DNA of 64,000 bases from an uncultured Bacteroidales bacterium (lineage in GTDB: Bacteria > Bacteroidota > Bacteroidia > Bacteroidales > UBA932), in the NCBI GenBank assembly GCA_934691625.1, contig CAKUTA010000003.1, positions 240,943-304,942 of the forward strand. The letters run 5' to 3'. The notes below the pieces were generated by a model. It did not search any database and was not told the DNA's origin. It saw only the letters and a program-made list of their open reading frames with translations. Positions within the stretch are counted from its first letter, which is position 1, and each line of letters opens with the position of its first letter. The position numbers were made by a program, and so were the translations under genes. This document shows positions 35,473 to 43,948 of the stretch, one piece after another.

Positions 35473-36520
35473 ATGAAAACTAGTGTAATTTTTTGTCTGT
35501 CAGTATTGTTCTTGCTGTCATCCTGTAGTGGCAGCAGGAACAATGCTGAAAGAGAGGTTATTCTTCTGAATGAGAATTATTTGGAATCGGTTCCAGTCGA
35601 AGAGGTCTTTAGCGTGGTGAAAGATGCCGTAAAGTTACAAGACGATACGAGCTTTGTGCTGAATTCGATTAAGAAAATTGTGGGGATTGAGGATGGTATA
35701 TATCTTACGGACGGCACTGTAATCTGTCACTATGCCCAGGATGGATGTCTTGCATCCTATATTTCGCGTCGGGGGGGGAGAGGGCCTGGCGAATATGTGG
35801 GAATTATGGACTTTGATATTGATGGCGATATTGTCTATGTCCTGGATAAGAACAAGAAATTTCTCAAGTGTGATAGCGCCGGGAACTTGATTCAGGAGAA
35901 GATGCTTGGGTTTTATCCTGCTTCGTTTATGGTCTATGGCGACTTGATAATCTTGACATCTGCATATCAGGAGCCTGGCAATAAGTTTATTGTTTTCGAT
36001 AAGAGAACGCTGGACGAGAAGAACTCTTACTATCCGATTGAGAAAAATGAAGTTACCTGGCGTCATTTTATGGAACAGTCAAATTTCTTCAGGTATGAAG
36101 ATACGATTCTTTTTCACGAGCCGATGAATTGCGATATCTATGCTATTTGCAAGGATACCGTTACGGTGAAATATTCGTTTGACTTTTGGGGACATAATGC
36201 ACATGAAACTTTCTGGAAACAGAAATACAGAAATGTTTTTGCGATTAATCAGGATGCGACATCGAATAATTACTGCTTTGGAACGCCATGTTATGCTGAA
36301 AGCGATAAATCAATCATTATGACGTATCGGGATGGGGCATTTTATGAAATATGATAAGAGGAAAAAACAGTCGATAGAGTTCTCTTCAATGACTTTCCCG
36401 GACATGCCGGAACCAGTCTCCATTGGAAATCTATGCCTTCAGTTTTATTCGGATTCTTCAATGTGGATATCGGTGGATGCCGGAGACGGAGATGTCCTGC
36501 TATATTCAGTGGCTCTTTAG
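35473..36520 (+). pseudogene. 6-bladed beta-propeller lipoprotein, frameshifted
   Basis: From ATG 35473 (MKTSVIFCLSVLFLLSSC lipobox) the frame stops at 36354, but the downstream +1 frame continues with FMKYDKRKKQSIEFSSMTF to a stop at 36520. Removing one G from GGGG at 36334-36337 gives a continuous protein of 348 residues, the size of its neighbours (345-356). The family motif SRRGGRGPGEYVGIMDFDID is present, with an extra Gly encoded by a run of eight G at 35771-35778. It may be a pseudogene, a phase-variable gene or a sequencing error. Confidence 0.75.
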
Positions 36521-36529
36521 TGAATCATC

Positions 36530-37429
36530 GTGGCAGTTGTAGTTCTACTTTCTGTATTTGCATTTTTCATCGGCTGCCGTTCAGCAGCGGAGCGCAATAG
36601 AATAGCAAGTTGTCCTGAATATGCGTTCAATGAATATCTACGCGCGGGAATCGAATTCGGGATTCCTGGACTGCTGCTGTCCGTCGCGGTGATAGTTCTT
36701 GGTACGCTGTTCTTGTACCGTCACGGTTCTGCATTGACTTGGGGACTTGCTGCGTGGGGAATATTCGCATTCGCTTCATATCCGTTGGATGTGTGGCAGC
36801 TTCGCGTACTTCTGGCGTGTTTCTTGGGCTCGGCTGCCGGAATATGGCTGAATCCTGGCCGGCTAGGCAAGTGTCTGATTGTTTCTTCTGCCACAATCCT
36901 TGCATTATGCTATGCTGCATGGTGGTGGCCTGAACATGTGGCGCGAAAAATGGCGGAGGAGAGATGGCATGATGAGCAGCGGCTTGCTGACTTTGGCGTT
37001 TCGGATGGAGTGTCAGACAGCCTAGCTCTGCTGTATCCCCAACTGCGGACGGAATATCGTTACCTTTATGATTACGGTTATGCTCTGTATAAGGATGGTC
37101 GCTATGAAGAAAGCAATAAAATATTACAAGAAGGAGCTTCGATATCATCTGATCCGATGTTTTACGATATAATCGGCAGAAACTATGAGGCCTTGGGAAA
37201 CTATGACAGTGCGGAGCGTAGCTGGCTTCATGCTCACTATATGGTTCCTTCACGTCTATATCCATATATTCTGCTGATGGAGATGGAAGACCAGAGAAAA
37301 AATTACGAAAAGGCCTTGTACTATGCTCGGGAGATTCTGTTAATGCCTGTGAACGAAAGAAATATGACAATGCGGAAACTGCATGAAAAAGCTGAAATAT
37401 ACTATGAAGAATATAAGAAAGATAACTAA
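36530..37429 (+). CDS. 5'-truncated O-antigen ligase family protein with TPR tail
   Basis: 299 residues from GTG 36530; an in-frame TGA lies nine bases upstream. YAFNEYLRAGIEFGIPGLLL is the hallmark segment in the C-terminal half of Wzy/WaaL-type ligases, followed by three hydrophobic segments and a soluble tail with TPR-like repeats (RYLYDYGYALYKDGRYEESNK split, YDIIGRNYEALGNYDSAERSW). The preceding eight or so transmembrane helices of full-length proteins are absent; only a 14-residue hydrophobic start remains. It may be non-functional or keep only the TPR role. It overlaps the signal peptidase gene by 47 bases. Confidence 0.65.
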   Translation: MAVVVLLSVFAFFIGCRSAAERNRIASCPEYAFNEYLRAGIEFGIPGLLLSVAVIVLGTLFLYRHGSALTWGLAAWGIFAFASYPLDVWQLRVLLACFLGSAAGIWLNPGRLGKCLIVSSATILALCYAAWWWPEHVARKMAEERWHDEQRLADFGVSDGVSDSLALLYPQLRTEYRYLYDYGYALYKDGRYEESNKILQEGASISSDPMFYDIIGRNYEALGNYDSAERSWLHAHYMVPSRLYPYILLMEMEDQRKNYEKALYYAREILLMPVNERNMTMRKLHEKAEIYYEEYKKDN

Positions 37430-38264
37430 GGCCACAGCTGCTATACTGGTGCTGACAGTGATTCTGTCGCTGCTGCATTATGCCCGCAGGGCTCTGCTGT
37501 TTGATTCTTTCATAGTGAACGGAATCTCGATGGAGCCTGTATTGCACAGTGGTGACAAGGTCTGGGTTAATAAGCTGAAAATGGGAGCGAGGATATATAC
37601 TGATTATGATTTCACGAAACCGACATTGTCATCGTTCCGATTGCCTGGATTTTCGCGAGTTAATGCAGGAGACATTGTGGTGGTCAATTATCCGTATGCT
37701 TTGTCGAAAGATACGATAATGTTCAAGATAAACTATGTGTATCTGAAACGCTGTTATGGTGCGCCTGGCGATACTGTGCGTATTGTAGGCGGATATTATG
37801 TGCATCCGCAGTCAGGAGGCAGGATAGGAAATCTTACTTATCAGAAAGAATTGTCTGAAACTCCGGACTCTGTGCTGGCAGAGGAGGGGGTGGTCCTGAG
37901 GGCAATGCAGAATAAGGTACTTGGCTGGACGATACGCGATTTCGGACCATTATATGTTCCTCGCAGAGGCGATACTGTCAATATTGATATTGATAATTAC
38001 AGGATTTGGCGCAAACCGGTTCTTTTCGAAACGGGGAAACGCCTATTCCTGAGGGACGGGCAAGTCTTTCTTGGAGATGACCCAGTAACAAGTTATACTT
38101 TTCTCTCCAGCTGGTACTTTCTTGGAGGTGACAATGTTCTTGACTCCAGGGACAGCCGTTACATAGGTCTTTTTCCGGAATCCTATATAATCGGGATCGT
38201 GTCCGGATACCTGGCACATGAAGGCGCTCGCTACGGAGTTGTAAATGCCGGCGAAAAATCATAA
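37383..38264 (+). CDS. Second signal peptidase I (S26), accessory
   Basis: 293 residues; ATG 37404 is an alternative start. One transmembrane segment (about 17-36) is followed by the catalytic Ser49 in NGISMEPVLHSGD, Lys122 in VYLKRCYGAPGD, and a late SSWYFLGGDNVLDSRDSRYIG box. All catalytic elements are present, so it should be active. It is shorter than, and distinct from, the housekeeping lepB at 2911. Its location between the NVEALA/propeller array and a TolC-MFP-RND set suggests processing of a specific exported product, which is inference. It begins inside the truncated ligase gene. Confidence 0.87.
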   Translation: MKKLKYTMKNIRKITKATAAILVLTVILSLLHYARRALLFDSFIVNGISMEPVLHSGDKVWVNKLKMGARIYTDYDFTKPTLSSFRLPGFSRVNAGDIVVVNYPYALSKDTIMFKINYVYLKRCYGAPGDTVRIVGGYYVHPQSGGRIGNLTYQKELSETPDSVLAEEGVVLRAMQNKVLGWTIRDFGPLYVPRRGDTVNIDIDNYRIWRKPVLFETGKRLFLRDGQVFLGDDPVTSYTFLSSWYFLGGDNVLDSRDSRYIGLFPESYIIGIVSGYLAHEGARYGVVNAGEKS

Positions 38265-38337
38265 CTTTAAGAATCTGTTTCCGGATAACCGCTTCAAAAC
38301 AGTTTCTGAGAAAAATACATTTAATTCGTATGACAGA

Positions 38338-39807
38338 ATGAAACGACTGCTGATAATAATGACACTGATGCTGATAGCCATGCCTGGCCGGGCGCAGCGG
38401 ATGACAATGCCGGAGGCGATAGAAACTGCTCGTGTGCAGTCGGTCGCGGCTCTGGAAGCCCGGCAGTCATTTATATCGGCATACTGGGCCTGGCGTTCAT
38501 ATAAGGCAAGCCGGCTGCCGTCGCTGCACTTCTATGGCGACCTGATGAACTATAACCGTTCCCTGGTCCTTCTCCAGAACTATGAAGACGGAACACTGCG
38601 GTATGCGAGTACAAATAATCTCCAAAACAGTCTGGGACTGCGTGTAAGGCAGAACGTCACCTTTACCGGCGGTGTGCTTACCGCATATTCGGATCTCTCC
38701 AGAATCGACCAGTATGGGATGAGCCGTAATCTGTCATGGTATTCGCAGCCGGTGACGCTATCCTATACTCAGCCTCTTTTCGCATACAATCAGTTCAAGT
38801 GGGACAAGCTTGTGGAGCCGAAGGAATATGAAAAAGGACGACGGGCATATATCGAGTCGATGGAGCAGATAACCATAGATGCGGTGAAAGCATATAACAA
38901 TCTGATTCTCGCTCGGATGAACCATGAAATAGCACAGGCTAACTATGGCAACACTGTCCGTATGCATGACGTGGCCCGTGAACGTCTCTCGCTTGGAAGT
39001 GTGACACGTGATGAATATCTGCAGCTGGAACTCAGGATGCTGAATGACAGCATTTCCATTAACGAGACTATGGTGGCTGTACGTGATGCGCAGATGAATC
39101 TTAACTCGCTGCTTGGCTATGATGAATCGGTGACGATAGACCCTGTGCTGGCCGAAGACCTTCCCGATATCGTGATGGACTATGACATGGTTCTGGAACG
39201 CTCTCTGGAGAACTCTACATTTGACCTCGAAAATGAGATAAATATACTGAACGCACGTTCTGCGGTAGCAAAGGCCAGGGCGGACAGGGGGATATCAATG
39301 ACATTGAATGCCAGGTTCGGATTGTCCAATACGGCGCCTAAGATAGATGGCGCATATCGTCATCCTCTGGACCAGGAAGTGGCTGGGCTGTCATTCAGCG
39401 TACCTGTCTTCGACTGGGGGCTGGGAAAAGGCAAGGTTCAGAAGGCTAGAGCAGCTGAAGCAGTCGTTCGTGCCCAGGTTGCTCAGTCTGAGAACGACTA
39501 CCGTAGAAGTATATATACTGCTGTCGGGCAGTTCAATAATCAGCGGCGTCAGTGCGAAGTGTCACGACGGGCGAAATCCATAGCTGCCGAGAGGTATGCC
39601 CTGATGATGGACAAGTTCCGCAGCGGAAATGCCAGTGTGACCGACCTTAATACGGCCCAATCCGAAAATGATACTGCGGTGCAGAAGTATGTGACAGATA
39701 TAAGTAATTATTGGATATATTATTATACACTCAGGCAATATGCCCTTTATGATTTCATTGCCGGGACTGATATTGAAATAAACCCGGAGGAAATGGTGGA
39801 AAAATAG
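38338..39807 (+). CDS. TolC family outer membrane channel
   Basis: 489 residues from ATG 38338 (MKRLLIIMTLMLIAMPGRAQ signal peptide). An upstream in-frame extension overlaps the signal peptidase gene and is rejected. Two halves of long helices interrupted by beta strands carry the TolC pattern: NQFKWDKLVEP, ARERLSLGSVTRDEYLQLELRML, LSFSVPVFDWGLGKGKVQKARA, MDKFRSGNASVTDLNTAQSE. It forms the outer-membrane duct of a tripartite pump with the adaptor and RND genes downstream, spaced by 8, 4 and 13 bases, so one operon. Confidence 0.92.
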   Translation: MKRLLIIMTLMLIAMPGRAQRMTMPEAIETARVQSVAALEARQSFISAYWAWRSYKASRLPSLHFYGDLMNYNRSLVLLQNYEDGTLRYASTNNLQNSLGLRVRQNVTFTGGVLTAYSDLSRIDQYGMSRNLSWYSQPVTLSYTQPLFAYNQFKWDKLVEPKEYEKGRRAYIESMEQITIDAVKAYNNLILARMNHEIAQANYGNTVRMHDVARERLSLGSVTRDEYLQLELRMLNDSISINETMVAVRDAQMNLNSLLGYDESVTIDPVLAEDLPDIVMDYDMVLERSLENSTFDLENEINILNARSAVAKARADRGISMTLNARFGLSNTAPKIDGAYRHPLDQEVAGLSFSVPVFDWGLGKGKVQKARAAEAVVRAQVAQSENDYRRSIYTAVGQFNNQRRQCEVSRRAKSIAAERYALMMDKFRSGNASVTDLNTAQSENDTAVQKYVTDISNYWIYYYTLRQYALYDFIAGTDIEINPEEMVEK

Positions 39808-39815
39808 GTTTGACG

Positions 39816-40895
39816 ATGAAAAGAACAGGATATTGGGTGACAATGCTTGCGGCGCTGCTGATGGCAGGCTGCAAAGGCGGTGGAAATTCACTTAAAGACG
39901 GCAAGCTGGAATATGCACCGGAAGTGAACGCTGTTGAGGTAATGACATTGGGCAGAACGGACTTTCCGAGACAGATACTCTCGAATGGCAAGATGTCTGC
40001 GTCCTCACGTGCCCAGCTGAAGTTCACGGCTGCCGGTATGCTGAAAGAACTGAATGTGAGAAACGGGCAGCATGTCCGTGCCGGGCAGGTTGTTGCTGAA
40101 CTTGACCGTCCAGACCTGGTGCTGGCGGTGGAATCTGCGGAACTGGCACTCGGAAAAGCCCGCCTTGACTTCTATGATGTACTTGCCGGTCAAGGTTATA
40201 CGTCACGCGATACAGCATCTGTGCCGCCGGAAATTCTGTCGATGGCGAAAATGCGTTCCGGCTATGATGCTGCGGTCAATGTTCTTGAACGTTCCCGGCT
40301 AGACTTGTCCGGGACAGTTCTGAAATCGCCATTCGCCGGAACGATAGCGAATCTGACGGCCAAACGCTATGACCAGGCTCCGTCGGAAGCACTCTGTACA
40401 GTGCTGGATGATAGCTCTATGGATGTGGATTTTACGGTACTGGAATCAGAATATCCGTTTCTGTCTGATGGTATGACAGTAAAAGTGGTACCGTTTGCCG
40501 ATGCCTCCAGGACATTTACAGGCCATATCACCAGCATAAATCCAGCAGTGGACAAGAACGGGCAGATTACTGTGCGTGCATCTGTGGAGAGAGCCTGTTC
40601 CCTGGTGGATGGCATGAACGTGAAAGTTACTGTCGAGAATACAATTCCGCAGCAGCTGGTGGTACCTCGGAGTGCTGTGGTGATAAGAGATAATATGGAT
40701 GTGCTGTTCACATACCAGCCTGACGGCACTGCACGGTGGGTCTATGTCAATGTCCTTGCTTCTAACCGGGACTCTTTCGTGGTGGAGGCGAATAGTGACC
40801 GCGGAGCCAGGCTTTCTGAAGGCGATCTCGTAATCATATCATCTAATCTTAACCTTGCGGATGGATCCGAGGTCCGTCTGAAACATCAGGGGTAG
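39816..40895 (+). CDS. RND periplasmic adaptor (MFP)
   Basis: 359 residues. The lipoprotein signal ends LLMAGC, so it is tethered to the inner membrane. A barrel-sandwich hybrid (FTAAGMLKELNVRNGQHVRAGQVVAELDRP split over the lipoyl motif), a short coiled-coil hairpin (VESAELALGKARLDF), SPFAGTIANL and the beta-barrel and membrane-proximal domains follow in the usual order. It links the TolC channel with the RND permeases. ATG 39816 is used instead of an upstream TTG. Confidence 0.92.
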   Translation: MKRTGYWVTMLAALLMAGCKGGGNSLKDGKLEYAPEVNAVEVMTLGRTDFPRQILSNGKMSASSRAQLKFTAAGMLKELNVRNGQHVRAGQVVAELDRPDLVLAVESAELALGKARLDFYDVLAGQGYTSRDTASVPPEILSMAKMRSGYDAAVNVLERSRLDLSGTVLKSPFAGTIANLTAKRYDQAPSEALCTVLDDSSMDVDFTVLESEYPFLSDGMTVKVVPFADASRTFTGHITSINPAVDKNGQITVRASVERACSLVDGMNVKVTVENTIPQQLVVPRSAVVIRDNMDVLFTYQPDGTARWVYVNVLASNRDSFVVEANSDRGARLSEGDLVIISSNLNLADGSEVRLKHQG

Positions 40896-40899
40896 CCTT

Positions 40900-43800
40900 A
40901 TGCTGAGAAAACTTCTGGACCGGCCCGTCGCCGTGACGATGGCGATGCTTGTAGTGATTGTCCTGGGCATCGTGAGCATACGTCTGCTGCCGGTCTCACT
41001 CATACCAGATGTGGATATCCCGTATGTGACCATACAGGTGTCTGCTCCGGACATGTCGGCACGTGAACTTGACGAGAGTGTGCTGACCCCGCTCCGTCAG
41101 CAGCTGGTTCAGATTAATGCCATGTCAGACATGCTATGCAGTGCGAGGGACGGCTCAGGTGTGATAAAGCTGACATTCGACTATGGCTCTGATGTGGATT
41201 ATCTGTTTATCGAAGTCAATGAGAAGATAGACCGCACTATGCCGTCGCTGCCACGGATTGACCGGCCCCGGGTTCTGAAAGCCAGCGCTACTGATATTCC
41301 TGCGTTCTATATCAATGTGACCCCGTCTGGACTATCTTCTGAAGCCGGCTTTCCCGGAATGAGCCGTTTCGTTCAGGATGTCATCTGCAAGCGTATAGAA
41401 CAGCTTTCGGAAGTGGCTATGGTGGATGTGAGCGGATATGCGGGAGATGAGATTCTCATAATTCCGGATGCGGGCAGGCTTGCCCAGCTGGGAATTTCGC
41501 AGGCCGATTTCGAGCGTCTGGTGACATCGGCGAATATCCGCCTCGGTTCTCTGTCCATCCGGGACGGTCAATACAGATATAATGTCAAGTTCCTCTCTGA
41601 GGTGTCCGGAAAGGAGGATGTCGAGAATATATGGTTCGGGAAAGGGGAACGTGTATTTCAGCTGAAGGATATCGCATCTGTGGAGCAGCATGCTGCTCCA
41701 CGTCAGGGGATTGTACGCTCGGACAGGAAAGAGGCCGTATGCCTGGCAGTTATCAAGCAGAGCGGTGCAAGGATGGCATCTCTGAAGCATTCCGTTGCAG
41801 AGCTGATGACGCAGTTCAGCACGGACTACCCTCAGGTGGAGTTCCATGTGACGCGGGACCAGACACGGCTGCTCTCATACTCTATAAATAATCTTGTGAA
41901 AAATATTGTCCTCGGAGTGGTTCTGGCCTGTCTGGTAATATTCCTGTTCATGATGGATTACAAGTCCCCGGCGCTGGTATCATTGACCATGCCGGTGGCG
42001 CTCATATCCTCGATGTCCGTGTTTTATGCCGCAGGGCTGACATTGAACATAATATCGTTGGCGGGACTCCTTCTCGGAGTCGGCATGATGGCGGACAATA
42101 CTATAATACTTGTGGATAATATCACGGCGCGGTGGCAGCGGGGCGAGAATTTACGGAGGGCAGTCCTCCGTGGCACTGGGGAAGTCGCTGGGCCGATGCT
42201 GAGTTCAGTGCTCACTACATGTGCGGTATTTCTTCCGTTGGTGTTTGTCAAAGGAATGGCAGGGGCGCTGTTCTATGACCAGGCGATGTCCGTGACTATA
42301 GTGCTGCTTACATCTTATGTCGTGACTGTCACTGTGATTCCGGTGTACTACTGGTTATGGTACAGGGGACAGCCGTGCTTCCGTCCTGCGCGTTTTCTGG
42401 AGCAGCATTCCATTCATGAGCCGATGCTCCGTCTGGAGGAAACTTGTGTGAACTGGTTTATCCGGCACAGCATTGTCGCATGGGGGATACTTGTGGCTGC
42501 CGCGGCAGGAGCAGTGCTGTGCTTTGTCTATATGCCTAAGGCTCAGCTGCCGGAAATGACGTATGACGAGACTGTCATGAGCATTGACTGGAATGAACAG
42601 GTCTCTTTGGAGGAGAATGCCGCGAGGGTGTCTGGTCTGGAAAAGGCTGTTTCCGGAATTACGGAACAGGTGACATCTATGGCTGGCATTCAGCAGTTTA
42701 TCCTGGGACATAGCGGAGACCTGGGGGCATCGGAGGCTTCTGTCTATATGAAATGCTCTGGAGCGGAAGCATTGGAAAAGGCCAGGAGCGCGGCTTCGGA
42801 ATACATGATGGCATACCCGTCTGCAGACTGGTCGTTTGGGGTTGCCGGCAATATCTTCGAGATGGTATTCGGAAGCTCTGAACCTGCGCTCGTAGCCAGA
42901 ATACGCCCAGTCTCATCTCAAGGACTGGAGTCCGGAAAACTTCAGGCGGCGCTGGCTGATATCCGTGCGGAACTGCCTTATGCACGTATCCCTGAAATAC
43001 AGGAAAAAACTGATATGCTGTTTGTTGCGGATCCGGATAGAATGGCTCTCTATGATATCTCCTATTCTGATCTGGTGACGGCTCTGAAAAATGCGATGAG
43101 GCAGAACCGCCTGTTCACTATAGTGCAAGGGACGAGAACTCTTCCGGTGGTTACAGGGGCGGACAGGGTGTCGTTATGGGAGACATTGCAGAATACCTAT
43201 ATAAAGGATATCCCTGTTTCCAGCATGATGAGACAGACTTATGTCAGGGACCTGAAGAACATTGTCTCAGGAGTTGAGGGAAACTATTATCCTCTGGAAC
43301 TGGATGTGCCGCAGGACATGGTGCGCGAGACTATGTCAGCGGTCCGCAACGCACTTTCGCGGCATGATGACTTCGAAGTGTCATTCGGCGGCTCATGGTT
43401 CTCGTCCAGGGAGATGGCTGGGGAAATGACAATAATATTCCTTGTGGCGGTAATACTTCTGTATCTGATACTTGCAGCTCAGTTCGAGTCTCTTCTGCAG
43501 CCTCTCCTGATAATGTCGGAGATCGTAGTGGATGTATTCGCAAGTCTTCTTGTCCTGTGGGTGTCAGGTGTCTCGATAAATCTTATGTCGCTTATAGGAC
43601 TTGTTGTCATCAGCGGTATAGTAATCAATGACTCTATACTCAAGGTCGATACGATAAATCGTCTGCGCCGGGGAGGGATGGAACTGAAACAAGCCGTGGT
43701 GGAGGCAAGCGGACGCAGGATGAAGGCGATAATAATGACATCATTGACCACAATACTGGCTGTGCTCCCTTTCCTGAATCGTGGAAACATGGGAGATGAC

Positions 43801-43935
43801 CTTCAGTATCCTATGTCCCTCGTGATAATCGCCGGAATGACTGCTGGAACACTTGTCAGCCTGTTCGTCCTGCCGGCGCTATATTGGTCGGTATATCACC
43901 GCCGCGATTCGGGCAAAGCCGGAAGACAATGCTGA
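40900..43935 (+). CDS. Efflux RND permease (first of two)
   Basis: 1011 residues, two-fold repeated RND architecture: TM1 (AVTMAMLVVIVLGIVSIRLL), a large periplasmic loop, TM2-6, a second loop and TM8-12. The TM4 region reads LLGVGMMADNTIILVDNI, keeping one of the two Asp of the proton relay seen in AcrB; the family variant VDN is common outside Proteobacteria. It uses the proton gradient to move substrates out of the periplasm. Substrate is unknown. The next gene is a second, dissimilar RND subunit, recalling heteromeric MdtB/MdtC-type pumps. Confidence 0.93.
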   Translation: MLRKLLDRPVAVTMAMLVVIVLGIVSIRLLPVSLIPDVDIPYVTIQVSAPDMSARELDESVLTPLRQQLVQINAMSDMLCSARDGSGVIKLTFDYGSDVDYLFIEVNEKIDRTMPSLPRIDRPRVLKASATDIPAFYINVTPSGLSSEAGFPGMSRFVQDVICKRIEQLSEVAMVDVSGYAGDEILIIPDAGRLAQLGISQADFERLVTSANIRLGSLSIRDGQYRYNVKFLSEVSGKEDVENIWFGKGERVFQLKDIASVEQHAAPRQGIVRSDRKEAVCLAVIKQSGARMASLKHSVAELMTQFSTDYPQVEFHVTRDQTRLLSYSINNLVKNIVLGVVLACLVIFLFMMDYKSPALVSLTMPVALISSMSVFYAAGLTLNIISLAGLLLGVGMMADNTIILVDNITARWQRGENLRRAVLRGTGEVAGPMLSSVLTTCAVFLPLVFVKGMAGALFYDQAMSVTIVLLTSYVVTVTVIPVYYWLWYRGQPCFRPARFLEQHSIHEPMLRLEETCVNWFIRHSIVAWGILVAAAAGAVLCFVYMPKAQLPEMTYDETVMSIDWNEQVSLEENAARVSGLEKAVSGITEQVTSMAGIQQFILGHSGDLGASEASVYMKCSGAEALEKARSAASEYMMAYPSADWSFGVAGNIFEMVFGSSEPALVARIRPVSSQGLESGKLQAALADIRAELPYARIPEIQEKTDMLFVADPDRMALYDISYSDLVTALKNAMRQNRLFTIVQGTRTLPVVTGADRVSLWETLQNTYIKDIPVSSMMRQTYVRDLKNIVSGVEGNYYPLELDVPQDMVRETMSAVRNALSRHDDFEVSFGGSWFSSREMAGEMTIIFLVAVILLYLILAAQFESLLQPLLIMSEIVVDVFASLLVLWVSGVSINLMSLIGLVVISGIVINDSILKVDTINRLRRGGMELKQAVVEASGRRMKAIIMTSLTTILAVLPFLNRGNMGDDLQYPMSLVIIAGMTAGTLVSLFVLPALYWSVYHRRDSGKAGRQC

Positions 43936-43948
43936 TGGAGGATAGCAG

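Noticed and set aside
36627..37547. 306-codon open frame on the minus strand
   Set aside because: Antisense to the ligase/TPR and signal peptidase genes; the composition (His, Gln and Ser rich) is that of a shadow frame.
27302..38264. AT-richer accessory region as a prophage or integrative element
   Set aside because: No integrase, phage structural, conjugation or relaxase genes and no attachment-site repeats at tRNA ends were seen; recombination among cassettes explains the mosaic better.
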